Below are positions 54,017-63,828 of a stretch of 64,000 nt of DNA, one piece after another. Made by a program: the position numbers and the translations under genes. Numbering within the stretch: the first letter of the stretch is position 1; the number at the start of each line of letters is the position of its first letter. The DNA is taken from assembly GCA_017399065.1 (NCBI GenBank), contig JAFQEL010000023.1, positions 1-64,000 on the forward strand, written 5' to 3'. The DNA is from Clostridia bacterium (GTDB lineage Bacteria > Bacillota > Clostridia > Oscillospirales > Acutalibacteraceae). The notes below the pieces were generated by a model that was not told where the DNA came from, did not search any database, and worked only from the letters and a program-made list of their open reading frames with translations.

Positions 54017-55225
54017 ATGAACAAAGTTTACGGTGCATATTGCCGCAGCTACCAGGCTGTTTTCAGGGTGGTAAGCAAGGTGCTCGACTGGACCGGTCCT
54101 CAGGTGCTTAAGGGTGCCGGCAGTGTTAAAAAGCTTCCTGCAGTTCTTAAAGGCAACGGCATAAAAAATGTTATGATCGTTACTGATAAGGGACTTCACA
54201 GCCTTGGTTTGCTCAATTCTCTTAAAGAGGGGCTTGAAGCAAAGGGCATCAATTATGTTGTGTATGACGGCACTCAGCCTAATCCGACAATTCCGAATGT
54301 TGAAGAGGCTCGTGAACTTTACATCAATCACAACTGCGAGGCTGTAATTGCTTTTGGCGGCGGTTCTCCCATGGATTGCGCAAAGGTTGCTGCAGCTCGT
54401 GTTGCAGCTCCCGGTAAGATGATTCCTTCGATGAGAGGTACACTTAAAGTTCTTACAAAATTACCTCCGCTTTATGCCGTCCCGACAACGGCAGGTACAG
54501 GTTCTGAAACAACGATTGCTGCTGTTATCGTTAATCCGGAGACACACGAAAAATTTGCTATTAACGATCCTTGTCTCCGTCCGAAGATGGCTGTTCTTGA
54601 CCCTGAGCTTACGGTAGGTCTGCCTCCTCATATTACCTCTACAACCGGTATGGATGCTCTTACTCATGCTGTTGAGGCTTATATTGGCCGCAGCAATACT
54701 CCCGGTACAAAAGAAGCAGCAGAAAAAGCTGTAAAGATGATTTTTGCAAATCTTGAAACAGCTTATAATGAGCCCAAGAATATTGATGCAAGAGATAATA
54801 TGCTTAATGCATCATTTCTTGCAGGTATTGCATTTACCCAGGCTTATGTCGGCTACGTACATGCTATTGCTCATAATCTCGGCGGTTTCTATAACGTTCC
54901 TCACGGTCTTGCAAATGCAATAATTCTGCCTTATGTTCTTCGTTATTACGGTGAAGATATTTATGATAAGCTGGCTGTACTTGCAGAAATTGCAGGTCTT
55001 AATACAGACGGTATGTCATGTGAAGAAAAGGCAAATCTCTTTATTGATGAAATTTGTGCTATGAATGCAAGAATGAAGATTCCTGCAACTTTTGACTGTA
55101 TCAAAGAAGAGGACATTCCGACAATTGCAGAGCGCGCAATGTTTGAAGCTAACCCGCTGTATCCTGTTCCTAAGCTTATGGATGAAGAGCAGTGTCAGCA
55201 AATTATACGTTCAATGATGTTTTGA
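54017..55225 (+). CDS. Iron-containing alcohol dehydrogenase
   Basis: A 402-residue group III ADH. The dinucleotide-binding region has AFGGGSPMDCAK and VPTTAGTGSE. The metal site is GMDALTHAVEAYIG and the histidines of VHAIAHNLGG and VPHGLANAI. It reduces aldehydes to alcohols with NAD(P)H, fitting a fermenting anaerobe. GGAGAG precedes the ATG. It stands alone with a terminator after it; no clear promoter was found in the 105-base gap before it. Confidence 0.93.
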   Translation: MNKVYGAYCRSYQAVFRVVSKVLDWTGPQVLKGAGSVKKLPAVLKGNGIKNVMIVTDKGLHSLGLLNSLKEGLEAKGINYVVYDGTQPNPTIPNVEEARELYINHNCEAVIAFGGGSPMDCAKVAAARVAAPGKMIPSMRGTLKVLTKLPPLYAVPTTAGTGSETTIAAVIVNPETHEKFAINDPCLRPKMAVLDPELTVGLPPHITSTTGMDALTHAVEAYIGRSNTPGTKEAAEKAVKMIFANLETAYNEPKNIDARDNMLNASFLAGIAFTQAYVGYVHAIAHNLGGFYNVPHGLANAIILPYVLRYYGEDIYDKLAVLAEIAGLNTDGMSCEEKANLFIDEICAMNARMKIPATFDCIKEEDIPTIAERAMFEANPLYPVPKLMDEEQCQQIIRSMMF

Positions 55226-55243
55226 AATTGTTAAATAAGAAAT

Positions 55244-55291
55244 AAAAAACATATCCTGCAAATGTTCAAATCTGCAGGATATGTTTTTTAT
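55244..55291. terminator. Intrinsic terminator after the alcohol dehydrogenase gene
   Basis: A 17-bp perfect stem (AAAAAACATATCCTGCA at 55244-55260, pairing with 55273-55289), 12-base loop and T-rich end. The A and T runs on both sides make it work in either direction. Confidence 0.9.
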
Positions 55292-55331
55292 AATATTTTA
55301 TTAAAATTTATTAAAATTATATTTATTTTAT

Positions 55332-55360
55332 TTGCATTATAATATCGTGCGTGTTATAAT
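55332..55360 (+). promoter_or_regulatory. Sigma-A promoter with extended -10 for cdaA
   Basis: TTGCAT (55332-55337), 17-bp spacer, TATAAT (55355-55360) preceded by TGT, giving TGTTATAAT. It overlaps an open frame that would otherwise extend cdaA upstream. Confidence 0.75.
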
Positions 55361-55388
55361 AGAACGCAAAGAATGGAGTGGTATTGCA

Positions 55389-56273
55389 GTGAAGTATCGT
55401 GACGAATTAATAAGCTTATTTCAACAGATAGCAGGAGTGGTCACTTCTTTTGAAGTTACTGACTTTTTAGATATATGCCTTGTAGCTTTTGTTGTATACA
55501 GTGTTGTTAAATTTATTCGTGAAACAAGAGCTATTCAGTTGTTCAAAGGAATACTTCTTTTTGGTGTTGTATATGCAATTATCACTATTCTGGATATGCA
55601 GGCCAGTTCGTTTCTTTTTCGCAGTATAGCTTCGAATGCGGTCGTTTTTCTGATTATAATCTTTACTCCCGAAATACGTCACGCTCTTGAAAGTGTCGGC
55701 AGGAACGGATTCTCAAATATATCGATTTTTAATTTCGGCAAAAGCTCACGTCAGGTGGCTTCCGAAAGGCTGAACGCTATGATTACCGAGGTCTGCCGTT
55801 CGGTGTCATCGATGAGCGAAAGTAAAACAGGTGCGCTTATTGTTTTTGAACGTCAGACACTTCTCGGTTCTGTTATCGAAACAGGCACAGCGGTTGACGC
55901 AATGGCTACGGAAGAGCTTATAGGCACTATCTTTTTTCCTAAGACTCCTCTACACGACGGTGCAGCCATAATCAGGGCCGACAGGGTCGCGGCAGCAGGA
56001 TGTATCCTTCCTCTCACTAAAAATAATGAGCTGAGTAAAGAATTGGGTACGAGGCACCGCGCGGCAATCGGCATGTCAGAAGAAAGCGATGCAGTAATTG
56101 TTGTTGTTTCCGAAGAAACCGGTTATATTTCGATTGTTAACAAAGGTAAGATTCAGCGTGGTATAACTTCATCACAGCTTCGCGACAGTTTGCAGAATTA
56201 CCTTATTGAGAAGGATCAGGATAAAAAATCCAACATATTTGATAAGCTTAGAGCAAAGCTTAAAAAAAACTGA
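55389..56273 (+). CDS. cdaA: Diadenylate cyclase CdaA
   Basis: A 294-residue membrane enzyme that makes c-di-AMP from two ATP, controlling potassium, osmolytes and wall stress. Three N-terminal helices (about 20-95) precede the DAC domain with LHDGAAII (DGA motif) and GTRHRAAIG (RHR motif). The start is GTG at 55389 with GGAG 10 bases upstream; upstream codons lie in the promoter. It is linked with cdaR, its usual regulator, 16 bases on. The glmM that commonly follows in Firmicutes is not here. Confidence 0.96.
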   Translation: MKYRDELISLFQQIAGVVTSFEVTDFLDICLVAFVVYSVVKFIRETRAIQLFKGILLFGVVYAIITILDMQASSFLFRSIASNAVVFLIIIFTPEIRHALESVGRNGFSNISIFNFGKSSRQVASERLNAMITEVCRSVSSMSESKTGALIVFERQTLLGSVIETGTAVDAMATEELIGTIFFPKTPLHDGAAIIRADRVAAAGCILPLTKNNELSKELGTRHRAAIGMSEESDAVIVVVSEETGYISIVNKGKIQRGITSSQLRDSLQNYLIEKDQDKKSNIFDKLRAKLKKN

Positions 56274-56289
56274 CAGGAGGGAGAATTGA

Positions 56290-57564
56290 ATGAAAAAGCT
56301 TGCAGGATTTACTCACAAGATTTTTTATGATAATAAAATTCTTATGATATTCTCCTTTATCCTTGCCGTAGTGATTTGGCTTGTTGTTTCAATTGCACTC
56401 AGTCCCATTGACACTGCCGTTATCAAGGATGTACCTGTTTCAATAGACTTGACAAACAGTGTACCTGCACAGTTGGATTTACAGATATTCGGTCAGTCGG
56501 ATTTTACCGTTGATGTTGAGGTTTCCGGTAAGCGATATATCGTTAACTCCGATTCGGTTAATGCCGATTCCGTTAAAGTAATTGCACAGACTGCATACGT
56601 TGATGCTGCCGGTAAACATACACTTGCTCTTAAAGTAACCAAGACCAATGAAAACGATGAATTTGAAATAATTGATACGTCTGAAGAATATATTGAAGTT
56701 TATTTTGATGTGTATAAAGAACTTGATTTCCCTATAGAACCCAAGGTGAGTTCAAAAGGTAAAATCGTTAAGGACGGCTATATTGCAGGCGAGCCTATTC
56801 TTTCAGCTGATACAGTTACGGTATCCGGACCTGCGACTGAGATCGATTCAATCAAAAGTGTTTTGGCAGAAATGTCTGTTGAACGCGCTCTGGATTCAAC
56901 GCTGACTCAAGCGGCGATTGTAAACGCTTATAATGAAAACGGCGGAACATTACATTATCTTACGTTTAATTACGGTAACTCCGAAATTACGATTACGCAG
57001 CCTGTTTATTTCGAAACGACAAAGCCTGCAGCTGTTGATTTTAAGAATACTCCGTCTGCATATATAGAAAACGGTTTTTCTTATGTTATTACCCCGTCAG
57101 AAGTGAATGTCGGTATACAAGGGGTAGATAAAGACAGTGTTCCTGATGCGATAAGTATTGCCACGATTGATTTTTCGGAACTTAAACCCGGAGAAAACAG
57201 TATTGTTGTCAATGCCGAAAGTGTACCTTCTGTAATATTTACCGACGGTACCGAGAAGCTTGTTGTTACTGTAAACGTTACAGGATGCACTCAGCGTACT
57301 TTCACTATAAATGATGATAACATCAGTTATATAAATATACCTGAAGGTTATACAGTGGATTCTGTAAAAAAGTCGATTGATTTTGTTACGGTTGTCGGAC
57401 CCAAGGATTCTCTGAATAAAATACAGGCATCGGATATATATGCGGTTATCGATCTTACAAACGTTGATGTATCGGCAAGTGAGCAGAATATGCTGGCAAA
57501 GATCAGTATTAAGAACAGTGCTGATTGTTGGGTGAGCGGAGAGTATTCCGTTGTATTAGGTTAA
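56290..57564 (+). CDS. cdaR: YbbR-domain regulator CdaR
   Basis: A 424-residue protein with one N-terminal membrane helix (ILMIFSFILAVVIWLVVSIAL) and about four extracytoplasmic YbbR repeats, seen as recurring VTVSGPATEIDSI and VTVVGPKDSLNKI segments. CdaR binds CdaA and tunes its activity. AGGAGG precedes the ATG. Confidence 0.93.
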   Translation: MKKLAGFTHKIFYDNKILMIFSFILAVVIWLVVSIALSPIDTAVIKDVPVSIDLTNSVPAQLDLQIFGQSDFTVDVEVSGKRYIVNSDSVNADSVKVIAQTAYVDAAGKHTLALKVTKTNENDEFEIIDTSEEYIEVYFDVYKELDFPIEPKVSSKGKIVKDGYIAGEPILSADTVTVSGPATEIDSIKSVLAEMSVERALDSTLTQAAIVNAYNENGGTLHYLTFNYGNSEITITQPVYFETTKPAAVDFKNTPSAYIENGFSYVITPSEVNVGIQGVDKDSVPDAISIATIDFSELKPGENSIVVNAESVPSVIFTDGTEKLVVTVNVTGCTQRTFTINDDNISYINIPEGYTVDSVKKSIDFVTVVGPKDSLNKIQASDIYAVIDLTNVDVSASEQNMLAKISIKNSADCWVSGEYSVVLG

Positions 57565-57588
57565 CAAAATTTAACGGAGGTGTAAGAC

Positions 57589-58917
57589 TTGAAGAAAGCT
57601 TTTTCTGCTGTTGTTTCAGTAGTGATTGTTTTATGTGCGATGCTCAGCGGTTGTTCTGTTGAACTTCGTTCTATCGACAGTCTTATGCGTCCTCCTCACA
57701 CAGCAACTGAGGCAGAACTCAAAGATTCCATAAATAAACTACTCGGTAATCAGATTTCGTATCGTTCACCTGAATCCGGAGAAAACCATTCAGCGATTAT
57801 TTTGCGTGATATAAACGGAGATGAAACTGAAGAAGCGATCGTTTTCTATGTGAAGAATGATGATACTTCCGTTGTGCGTATGTGCGTTCTGACTCGATCC
57901 GGTGAGAAGTGGCTTCTTGTTTCAGATTTTGCAGGAAACGGAAGCGGTGTCTTGAATGTGGATTTTGTTGATCTTAATAACGATAATGATGAAGAGATTC
58001 TTGTTACGTGGTTCCTCTTTGATGATAAGTCACAGAAAATGCTTTCGGTATACACCGCAGATACTGATGACCAAGTGCTTAATGTCTCAACCCGAATAAG
58101 TGAGCCTTATAGTATTATGGCAGTTACCGATGTTTATGGTGCTGGTAACAAGCAACTGATTATTGCTTATTCAAACAGTACCAGAGTTACTGACAGGACT
58201 ACGCTCAAGCTAATCGGTGTCAGCGAAGGTGACGAGATTCTACTTATTAATGAAATGAATCTTGACAGCAGAATTTTGAGTCTTTTGTCAATTGCGTCTG
58301 ATATTCCTTCCGGTAGTACGACGCCCAGATTATATATCGATGCTCAGGTATCTGACGGCCAGTGTATAACGCAGGTGCTTACGTGGAATACAGAACAGAG
58401 AAAATTTCTCTCATTGATTAACGATATTGCGGAACCTGATATGACACTCAGAAGCAGCAATCTTCTGTGTAAAGATATTGATGATGACGGCATTATTGAA
58501 ATCCCTTTAAGAAAACCTATGTCTGAAAGCATTAACAGTGATACATCACTTGGTTATGTACTTGAATGGTGTGAAATCAATAATTCAAAGCTTGTTCCTC
58601 AAGAATATTATGTTGTAAATCTGATTGAGAATTATACGCTCTATTATCCGAAAGAGTGGAAAGATAAAATATTTGTAAAAAGCAATATCTCGACACGCAC
58701 ATGGGATTTTGTCGATATGAATGAAAGTGTTCTGTTTTCGATTATTGCTTGTAATTTCGAAGATTGGGATGAAACTGATTCAGGTGCAACTGAGATGCTT
58801 ATGATGCAGAATGATACGGTATATTTTTGCAGAATAACGGCTGCAGGTGAAGAACGAAGAATAACAGCTGCTGATTTACTGGAATATTTTTCAATCAATA
58901 TAAATTCTCAGGGGTGA
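57589..58917 (+). CDS. Lipoprotein of unknown function with FG-GAP-like segments
   Basis: A 442-residue protein, TTG start with GGAGGT 7 bases upstream. The lipobox MLSGC gives lipidation near residue 22. Segments such as RDINGDETEEAI, VDLNNDNDEEILV and KDIDDDGIIEIPL look like calcium-binding FG-GAP or EF-hand-like loops of a beta-propeller. It is placed between cdaR and a response regulator gene 4 bases downstream, so it may report envelope state to the two-component pair. This link is inferred. Confidence 0.65.
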   Translation: MKKAFSAVVSVVIVLCAMLSGCSVELRSIDSLMRPPHTATEAELKDSINKLLGNQISYRSPESGENHSAIILRDINGDETEEAIVFYVKNDDTSVVRMCVLTRSGEKWLLVSDFAGNGSGVLNVDFVDLNNDNDEEILVTWFLFDDKSQKMLSVYTADTDDQVLNVSTRISEPYSIMAVTDVYGAGNKQLIIAYSNSTRVTDRTTLKLIGVSEGDEILLINEMNLDSRILSLLSIASDIPSGSTTPRLYIDAQVSDGQCITQVLTWNTEQRKFLSLINDIAEPDMTLRSSNLLCKDIDDDGIIEIPLRKPMSESINSDTSLGYVLEWCEINNSKLVPQEYYVVNLIENYTLYYPKEWKDKIFVKSNISTRTWDFVDMNESVLFSIIACNFEDWDETDSGATEMLMMQNDTVYFCRITAAGEERRITAADLLEYFSININSQG

Positions 58918-58921
58918 TATT

Positions 58922-59629
58922 ATGAAACACGTACTTGTTGCTGAAGATGAATCTGCGATTCGTGAATTTATTGTTATTAATCTGATGCGGAGCGGATATA
59001 AAGTAACTCAGGCAGAAAATGGGTTGCAGGCGTTAGAGCTTTACAGAAATACGGAAGATGAAATTGATATAGCTATTCTTGATATTATGATGTCTGAAAT
59101 AGACGGTCTTACGGTTTGCAAAGAAATCCGTTCATTAAACGATAATGTCGGTATAATAATGCTTACTGCAAAAACCCAGGAAATGGATAAAATTACAGGC
59201 CTTATGATGGGAGCGGACGATTATGTAACAAAGCCGTTTTCTCCGTCTGAGCTTATGGCAAGAGTTGACGCAATTTACCGAAGGGTGAGTGTGAGTAATA
59301 AATCTGCCGATAAATCAGCCGAGAGTGAGTATATTCTGCGTAGCGGAGAATTTGCTCTTAATCTTCGTAACAGAACTCTTACTAAAAACGGAAAGCTTAT
59401 TGAGCTTACTCAGGTTGAGTTCCAGATAATGGAGTATTTTCTCTCAAATCAAGGAGCTGCACTTGACAGGAACGATATTCTTGCTCACGTTTGGGGAGAT
59501 AATTATTTCGGAGAGGATAAAGTTGTTGATGTTAACATCAGACGATTGAGAATGAAGATTGAGGACGTGCCGTCAAACCCGACTCATCTTACAACGGTTT
59601 GGGGCATGGGTTATAAATGGATTAACTGA
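58922..59629 (+). CDS. OmpR/PhoB-family response regulator
   Basis: A 235-residue regulator. Receiver: AEDESAI, phospho-acceptor Asp in IAILDIMMSEIDG, Thr in MLTAKTQ and Lys in DDYVTKPFSPSELMARV. The C-terminal winged helix has LTQVEFQIMEYFLSN and VNIRRLRMKIED. It is directly followed by its likely partner kinase. The 4-base gap from the lipoprotein shows co-transcription with cdaA-cdaR. Confidence 0.95.
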   Translation: MKHVLVAEDESAIREFIVINLMRSGYKVTQAENGLQALELYRNTEDEIDIAILDIMMSEIDGLTVCKEIRSLNDNVGIIMLTAKTQEMDKITGLMMGADDYVTKPFSPSELMARVDAIYRRVSVSNKSADKSAESEYILRSGEFALNLRNRTLTKNGKLIELTQVEFQIMEYFLSNQGAALDRNDILAHVWGDNYFGEDKVVDVNIRRLRMKIEDVPSNPTHLTTVWGMGYKWIN

Positions 59630-59663
59630 TTTTTGAATGTAGTATGATAAGGAGGGAAAACGG

Positions 59664-61106
59664 TTGAAAAAGATCAGCGGTATATCAAAGCGTTGGTTTT
59701 TTGGCACATTCTGTGTTATTGCGGGTATTATTCTTGCCTTTGCAGTTACAGCTGTTTTTCTGATTTTTGGCTACTATTACAATTATGTTGAAATGACTCT
59801 TGATTCAAGAGCCTCTGATCTTGTTAATTCCTACTTTTCACAGTATATAACGAGTAACGATGACACTTTTATCTCCGGTGCAGTCAACTTTGTTGAGGAT
59901 TTTACCGATAAAGATATTATGGAGGTCTGGGTTATTGATAAAAACGGACAGCCTATAGTTTCGTCATCAGGTTTTGATGTTGATGCTGAAACACAGATGC
60001 CCGATTATGAATTTGCCAAAACTTCTGAAACCGATAAGGGTAAGTGGACCGGCAGACTTTCTACAGGCGAAAAAGTTATGGCTGTTACGGCTATGATTCC
60101 AAACGTTAAGGGTGAATACGCGGGTGCTGTCAGGTATATATGCTCGCTTGAAGATGTAGACAGTATGCTTTTCTTTATATCACTTTTTATCTTTTTAATT
60201 GCAGCCGTAGTGCTTTTACTTGTTTTGGCTTCGGGAAGATTCTTTATCCGCTCAATCGTACGCCCGGTGCTACAGGTTAATGCAACAGCAGAGAAAATTG
60301 CGAAAGGTGACCTAAGTGCCAGAGTAAATACAGGCGGTATGCATGACGAAATTGACCAGCTTTGCGTTACTTTCAACAATATGGCTGATGAACTCAGCCA
60401 GACGGAAAGCCTGAAGAACGATTTTATTTCAACAATTTCGCACGAGCTTCGCACACCTCTTACTGCCATTAAAGGTTGGGGCGAGACGCTTGTTCAGCTC
60501 GGTGACAGTGACCCGGAGACAACACAAAAGGGTATGTCTGTTATTATAAGCGAGTCGCAGAGACTTTCCGATATGGTTGAAGAGCTTCTTGATTTCTCTC
60601 GTATGCAAAACGGCAAAATGCAGCTTAACAAATCGAAAATCGACGTACTTGCTGAGCTTGATGACGCGGTATTTACTCTTAAAGACAGAGCAGTGCGTGA
60701 GGGCCTTGAAGTTATATACAACGTACCGCATCTGCCTCTACCGATGTACGGTGATGCGGCACGAATCAGACAGGTTTTTGTAAACCTCCTTGACAATGCA
60801 ATCAAGTATAACGAACACGGCGGTAAGGTGATTATTCTTGCCGAAATCAAGGATGATAAGCTTGTAATATTCTTTACGGATACAGGCTGCGGTATTTCCC
60901 CTGAAAATATTCCGAGGGTTACCGCAAAGTTTTTCAGAGCAAATATGTCAGTACATGGTACGGGTATTGGTCTTGCCGTTGCTGATGAAATCATCAGAAT
61001 GCACAACGGTGAGATGGAAATAAACAGCGTAGTAGGCGAGGGTACGACCGTAACGGTTACTTTGCCTGTTGAGGTTTCGGAAGATAACGAAACATATTCA
61101 GAATAA
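59664..61106 (+). CDS. Sensor histidine kinase with HAMP domain
   Basis: A 480-residue kinase, TTG start with GGAGGG 7 bases upstream. Membrane helices at about 13-35 and 165-190 enclose a PAS-like outer sensor. HAMP follows (VNATAEKIAKGDLSARV). H-box FISTISHELRTPLTAIKGW, N-box VNLLDNAIKYNEHGG and G-boxes DTGCGI and GTGIGLAVAD are complete. In layout it resembles PhoR/WalK-type kinases. It probably phosphorylates the regulator upstream, perhaps linked to envelope or c-di-AMP stress, which is inferred. Confidence 0.94.
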   Translation: MKKISGISKRWFFGTFCVIAGIILAFAVTAVFLIFGYYYNYVEMTLDSRASDLVNSYFSQYITSNDDTFISGAVNFVEDFTDKDIMEVWVIDKNGQPIVSSSGFDVDAETQMPDYEFAKTSETDKGKWTGRLSTGEKVMAVTAMIPNVKGEYAGAVRYICSLEDVDSMLFFISLFIFLIAAVVLLLVLASGRFFIRSIVRPVLQVNATAEKIAKGDLSARVNTGGMHDEIDQLCVTFNNMADELSQTESLKNDFISTISHELRTPLTAIKGWGETLVQLGDSDPETTQKGMSVIISESQRLSDMVEELLDFSRMQNGKMQLNKSKIDVLAELDDAVFTLKDRAVREGLEVIYNVPHLPLPMYGDAARIRQVFVNLLDNAIKYNEHGGKVIILAEIKDDKLVIFFTDTGCGISPENIPRVTAKFFRANMSVHGTGIGLAVADEIIRMHNGEMEINSVVGEGTTVTVTLPVEVSEDNETYSE

Positions 61107-61137
61107 AAAGAGTATTACTGAAAGGAAGAAGAGTAAA

Positions 61138-62178
61138 TTGAGTAAAAACGAAAAAATCAAGTATTCAGGTGTAGGCGGAGAAGCGCTGATAGAAGGCATA
61201 ATGATGAAAGGTCCTAACGGTGCCGCTATTGCCTGCCGTATGCCCGACGGAACAATAGACATTACACGCAAAGAGGTGCACTCCGTTACTGATAAATGTA
61301 AGTTGCTTAAGGCACCTTTTATCCGTGGTCCTATCAATTTTGTTGAACAGATGATTTTCGGATATAAGTGTATGATGGAGTCTGCCGAAAAGACTGCGTT
61401 TGATACGTCAGATACAAATGAAGAAGAAATGTCAAAGCTCGATAAATGGCTCAACGACCATTTAGGCCCTAAGATGATGAATGTTATCGGCGGTATCGCT
61501 ATGGTGCTTGGCTGTGCATTGGCTTTCCTTATTTTCTTTTATCTGCCCACAAAAGCCTCTGATCTTATCAACAACTACCTTGCAAACGGTACACTTGACC
61601 GTTATATTCCCCTTATTGAAGGCTTGATGCGAATGATTATTTTTGTTGCTTATATGTGGGGTGTTTCACAAATGAGCGATATCAAGCGCGTATTTAAGTA
61701 TCACGGTGCAGAGCATAAATCTATTTTCTGTGTTGAGCACGGGCTTGAGCTTACTGTTGAAAACGTTCGTAAACAGAAGCGTTTTCACCCCCGTTGCGGT
61801 ACAAGCTTTATATTTATTACGCTTATTCTCAGTATTGTAATTTCTTCATTAATCAACGTTATTTTTCCCGATCTTCGTGCAACAAGCCTCTGGCTCTGGA
61901 TTGCTGTAAAGGTGCTTATGCTTCCTCTTATTATGAGTATCGGTTACGAATGTATCAGAATTGCAGGTAAGCACGATAATTTCCTTACAAGGTTTCTTTC
62001 GGCACCGGGTCTTCTTATGCAGCGTATAACAACAAAAGAGCCCGAGGATGATATTATAGAGGTTGGTATTGCGGCAATAAAGGCTGTTATTGAACCGATT
62101 GAGGAAACTGAAACACCGGTTGACGAGACTGCTGAAAAGTCTGATAAAACCGATGACGGGGATACTGATGAAGGTTGA
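61138..62178 (+). CDS. DUF1385 (YqhQ-like) membrane protein
   Basis: A 346-residue protein. Conserved stretches: GGEALIEGIMMKGPNG, PFIRGPINFVEQM, YHGAEHKSIFCVEHG and RFHPRCGTSFIF. About four membrane helices (about 120-260). Function is not established; it typically sits just before prmC in Clostridia, as here. The start is TTG at 61138 with AAAGGAAG upstream; a frame open from 61069 would run into the kinase gene. It overlaps prmC by 11 bases. Confidence 0.88.
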   Translation: MSKNEKIKYSGVGGEALIEGIMMKGPNGAAIACRMPDGTIDITRKEVHSVTDKCKLLKAPFIRGPINFVEQMIFGYKCMMESAEKTAFDTSDTNEEEMSKLDKWLNDHLGPKMMNVIGGIAMVLGCALAFLIFFYLPTKASDLINNYLANGTLDRYIPLIEGLMRMIIFVAYMWGVSQMSDIKRVFKYHGAEHKSIFCVEHGLELTVENVRKQKRFHPRCGTSFIFITLILSIVISSLINVIFPDLRATSLWLWIAVKVLMLPLIMSIGYECIRIAGKHDNFLTRFLSAPGLLMQRITTKEPEDDIIEVGIAAIKAVIEPIEETETPVDETAEKSDKTDDGDTDEG

Positions 62179-63022
62179 AGAATTAAGAAAGAAAATCGCT
62201 TCAGCGCTTATTGAGTGTTCTTATGAGGAAGCTGATTTTGAGGCTGATTGCATTGTGGCAGATCTTCTTGGCGTGACAAACTCTGTTTTACCAGTTATCG
62301 GCAGCACAGATGTATCTTCAGAGATTGTTGCACAGGCTGAAATCTATGTTCAACGCCGACACAACTGTGAGCCGCTTCAGTACATTCTCGGCAAATGGGA
62401 GTTTTACGGCAAAAGCTTCTACGTTGGCGAAGGTGTCCTGATACCGCGACCTGAAACAGAGCTTCTCATCGATATTGCACTTGACTTTCTGAAAGGGAAA
62501 AAAGCTCCTGTTTGTTTTGATCTTTGTTCAGGCAGCGGATGTATCGGCATAACTCTGGCTTCGTTGATTTCGGATTCCGATGTAACAGTCCTTGAAAAAT
62601 CCGAAAAAGCCATTAGCTATCTCAGATGCAACAAAGAGCTTAATCGTACAAAAAACCTGAAAATTGTTCAAGGTGATTTGTTTAATGGCGCTTGCGTTTT
62701 TGATAACAAAATGTGTGATATTCTGCTATCTAATCCGCCTTATATAAGGAGAGATATTCTTCCCGACCTTCAACGAGAAGTACAGGCTGAGCCGAATATG
62801 GCTCTTGACGGCGGTGAGGACGGTCTGGACTTTTACCGTGCCATTGCTGATAAATGGGTTTCTTCCATTAAGCCTGACGGTATGCTTGTTGTAGAAATTG
62901 GTGATGAACAGGGAAGTGCTGTCTGTGAAATCTTCAGAAAACACTTTACTGAAGTTAACGTTATAAAAGATTTGTTCGGAAATGACCGTGTTGTAACGGC
63001 AAAAAATATTAATTTGGAGTAA
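62168..63022 (+). CDS. prmC: Release factor glutamine methyltransferase
   Basis: A 284-residue SAM-dependent enzyme that methylates the glutamine of the GGQ motif in release factors. An N-terminal helical domain is followed by QYILGKWEFYGKSF, LIPRPETE, the SAM loop LCSGSGCIGI and the catalytic NPPY (LSNPPYIRRDIL), then EPNMALDGGEDGLDFYR. The ATG at 62168 overlaps the end of the DUF1385 gene; GGGG lies 7 bases upstream. Confidence 0.95.
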   Translation: MKVEELRKKIASALIECSYEEADFEADCIVADLLGVTNSVLPVIGSTDVSSEIVAQAEIYVQRRHNCEPLQYILGKWEFYGKSFYVGEGVLIPRPETELLIDIALDFLKGKKAPVCFDLCSGSGCIGITLASLISDSDVTVLEKSEKAISYLRCNKELNRTKNLKIVQGDLFNGACVFDNKMCDILLSNPPYIRRDILPDLQREVQAEPNMALDGGEDGLDFYRAIADKWVSSIKPDGMLVVEIGDEQGSAVCEIFRKHFTEVNVIKDLFGNDRVVTAKNINLE

Positions 63023-63028
63023 TGAAAA

Positions 63029-63814
63029 ATGCTTTTTGATTTATTAAGAATGGGTAGTATGAGCGGTGATGCCCGATTAACGGTAATAATGAGTTTTCTT
63101 GTCAGAGTATTTGTTATCATTTGTGTATTGCCTGTGCACGAGTATGCACACGCTTTAATAGCAAACAAATTGGGTGATAATACTGCTCGCCTTAAAGGCA
63201 GACTTACTCTGTCTCCGCTTGCTCACATTGACCCTATAGGCGCTCTTATGACTCTGCTTTGCGGCTTCGGTTACGCCAAAGCTGTGCCTGTTAATATGCG
63301 TAATTTCCGTAAAAAAAGAAAAGAGACGACAGGCAACGTTTATTATATGGGCAGCGATACGGTTTTTGATGCAGGTCACGCAAAAAGATGTATGGCAGCT
63401 GTTGCGGCAGCAGGTCCGATTTCCAACCTTATAATGGCTTTTATTTCAATAGTTCTTATGCGCGCTGCAGGCGTTGGATTCGGTATGTACCTTGCAAATA
63501 ATAATGATGCAACAATATCCTTGATTTCCCAGATAATTGTTATTTTTTTCAGTGTTTGTGCAAGCATTAATATCAACCTTGCAGTGTTTAATCTTCTTCC
63601 GATACCTCCGCTTGACGGCTCGAGATTAATCAGTGTTGTACTTCCCGATAAAATATATTTCGGTATAATGAAGTATGAAAGATTTATAATGATTGCTGTT
63701 CTTGTGTTGCTTTTTACCGGCATTCTTACAGAGCCGTTATCGATGCTCTCTGACTTGGTTTATGAAGCGTTTGACAGTATAGTAACGTTACCGTTGAGAC
63801 TCATTTTCGGATAA
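63029..63814 (+). CDS. M50 site-2 protease family membrane protein
   Basis: A 261-residue polytopic zinc protease. The first zinc motif is VHEYAHALIANKLGD, with the third ligand in FNLLPIPPLDGSRL. GFGYAKAVPVN and AAAGPISN are family features. No PDZ domain is present, unlike RseP in this same window. The substrate is unknown; in Clostridia it usually precedes scpA-scpB, as here. It starts 6 bases after prmC. Confidence 0.9.
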   Translation: MLFDLLRMGSMSGDARLTVIMSFLVRVFVIICVLPVHEYAHALIANKLGDNTARLKGRLTLSPLAHIDPIGALMTLLCGFGYAKAVPVNMRNFRKKRKETTGNVYYMGSDTVFDAGHAKRCMAAVAAAGPISNLIMAFISIVLMRAAGVGFGMYLANNNDATISLISQIIVIFFSVCASININLAVFNLLPIPPLDGSRLISVVLPDKIYFGIMKYERFIMIAVLVLLFTGILTEPLSMLSDLVYEAFDSIVTLPLRLIFG

Positions 63815-63828
63815 GGGGTAAATAAATC

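Noticed and set aside
55332-55388. N-terminal extension of cdaA
   Set aside because: It overlaps the promoter, so it cannot be on the transcript.
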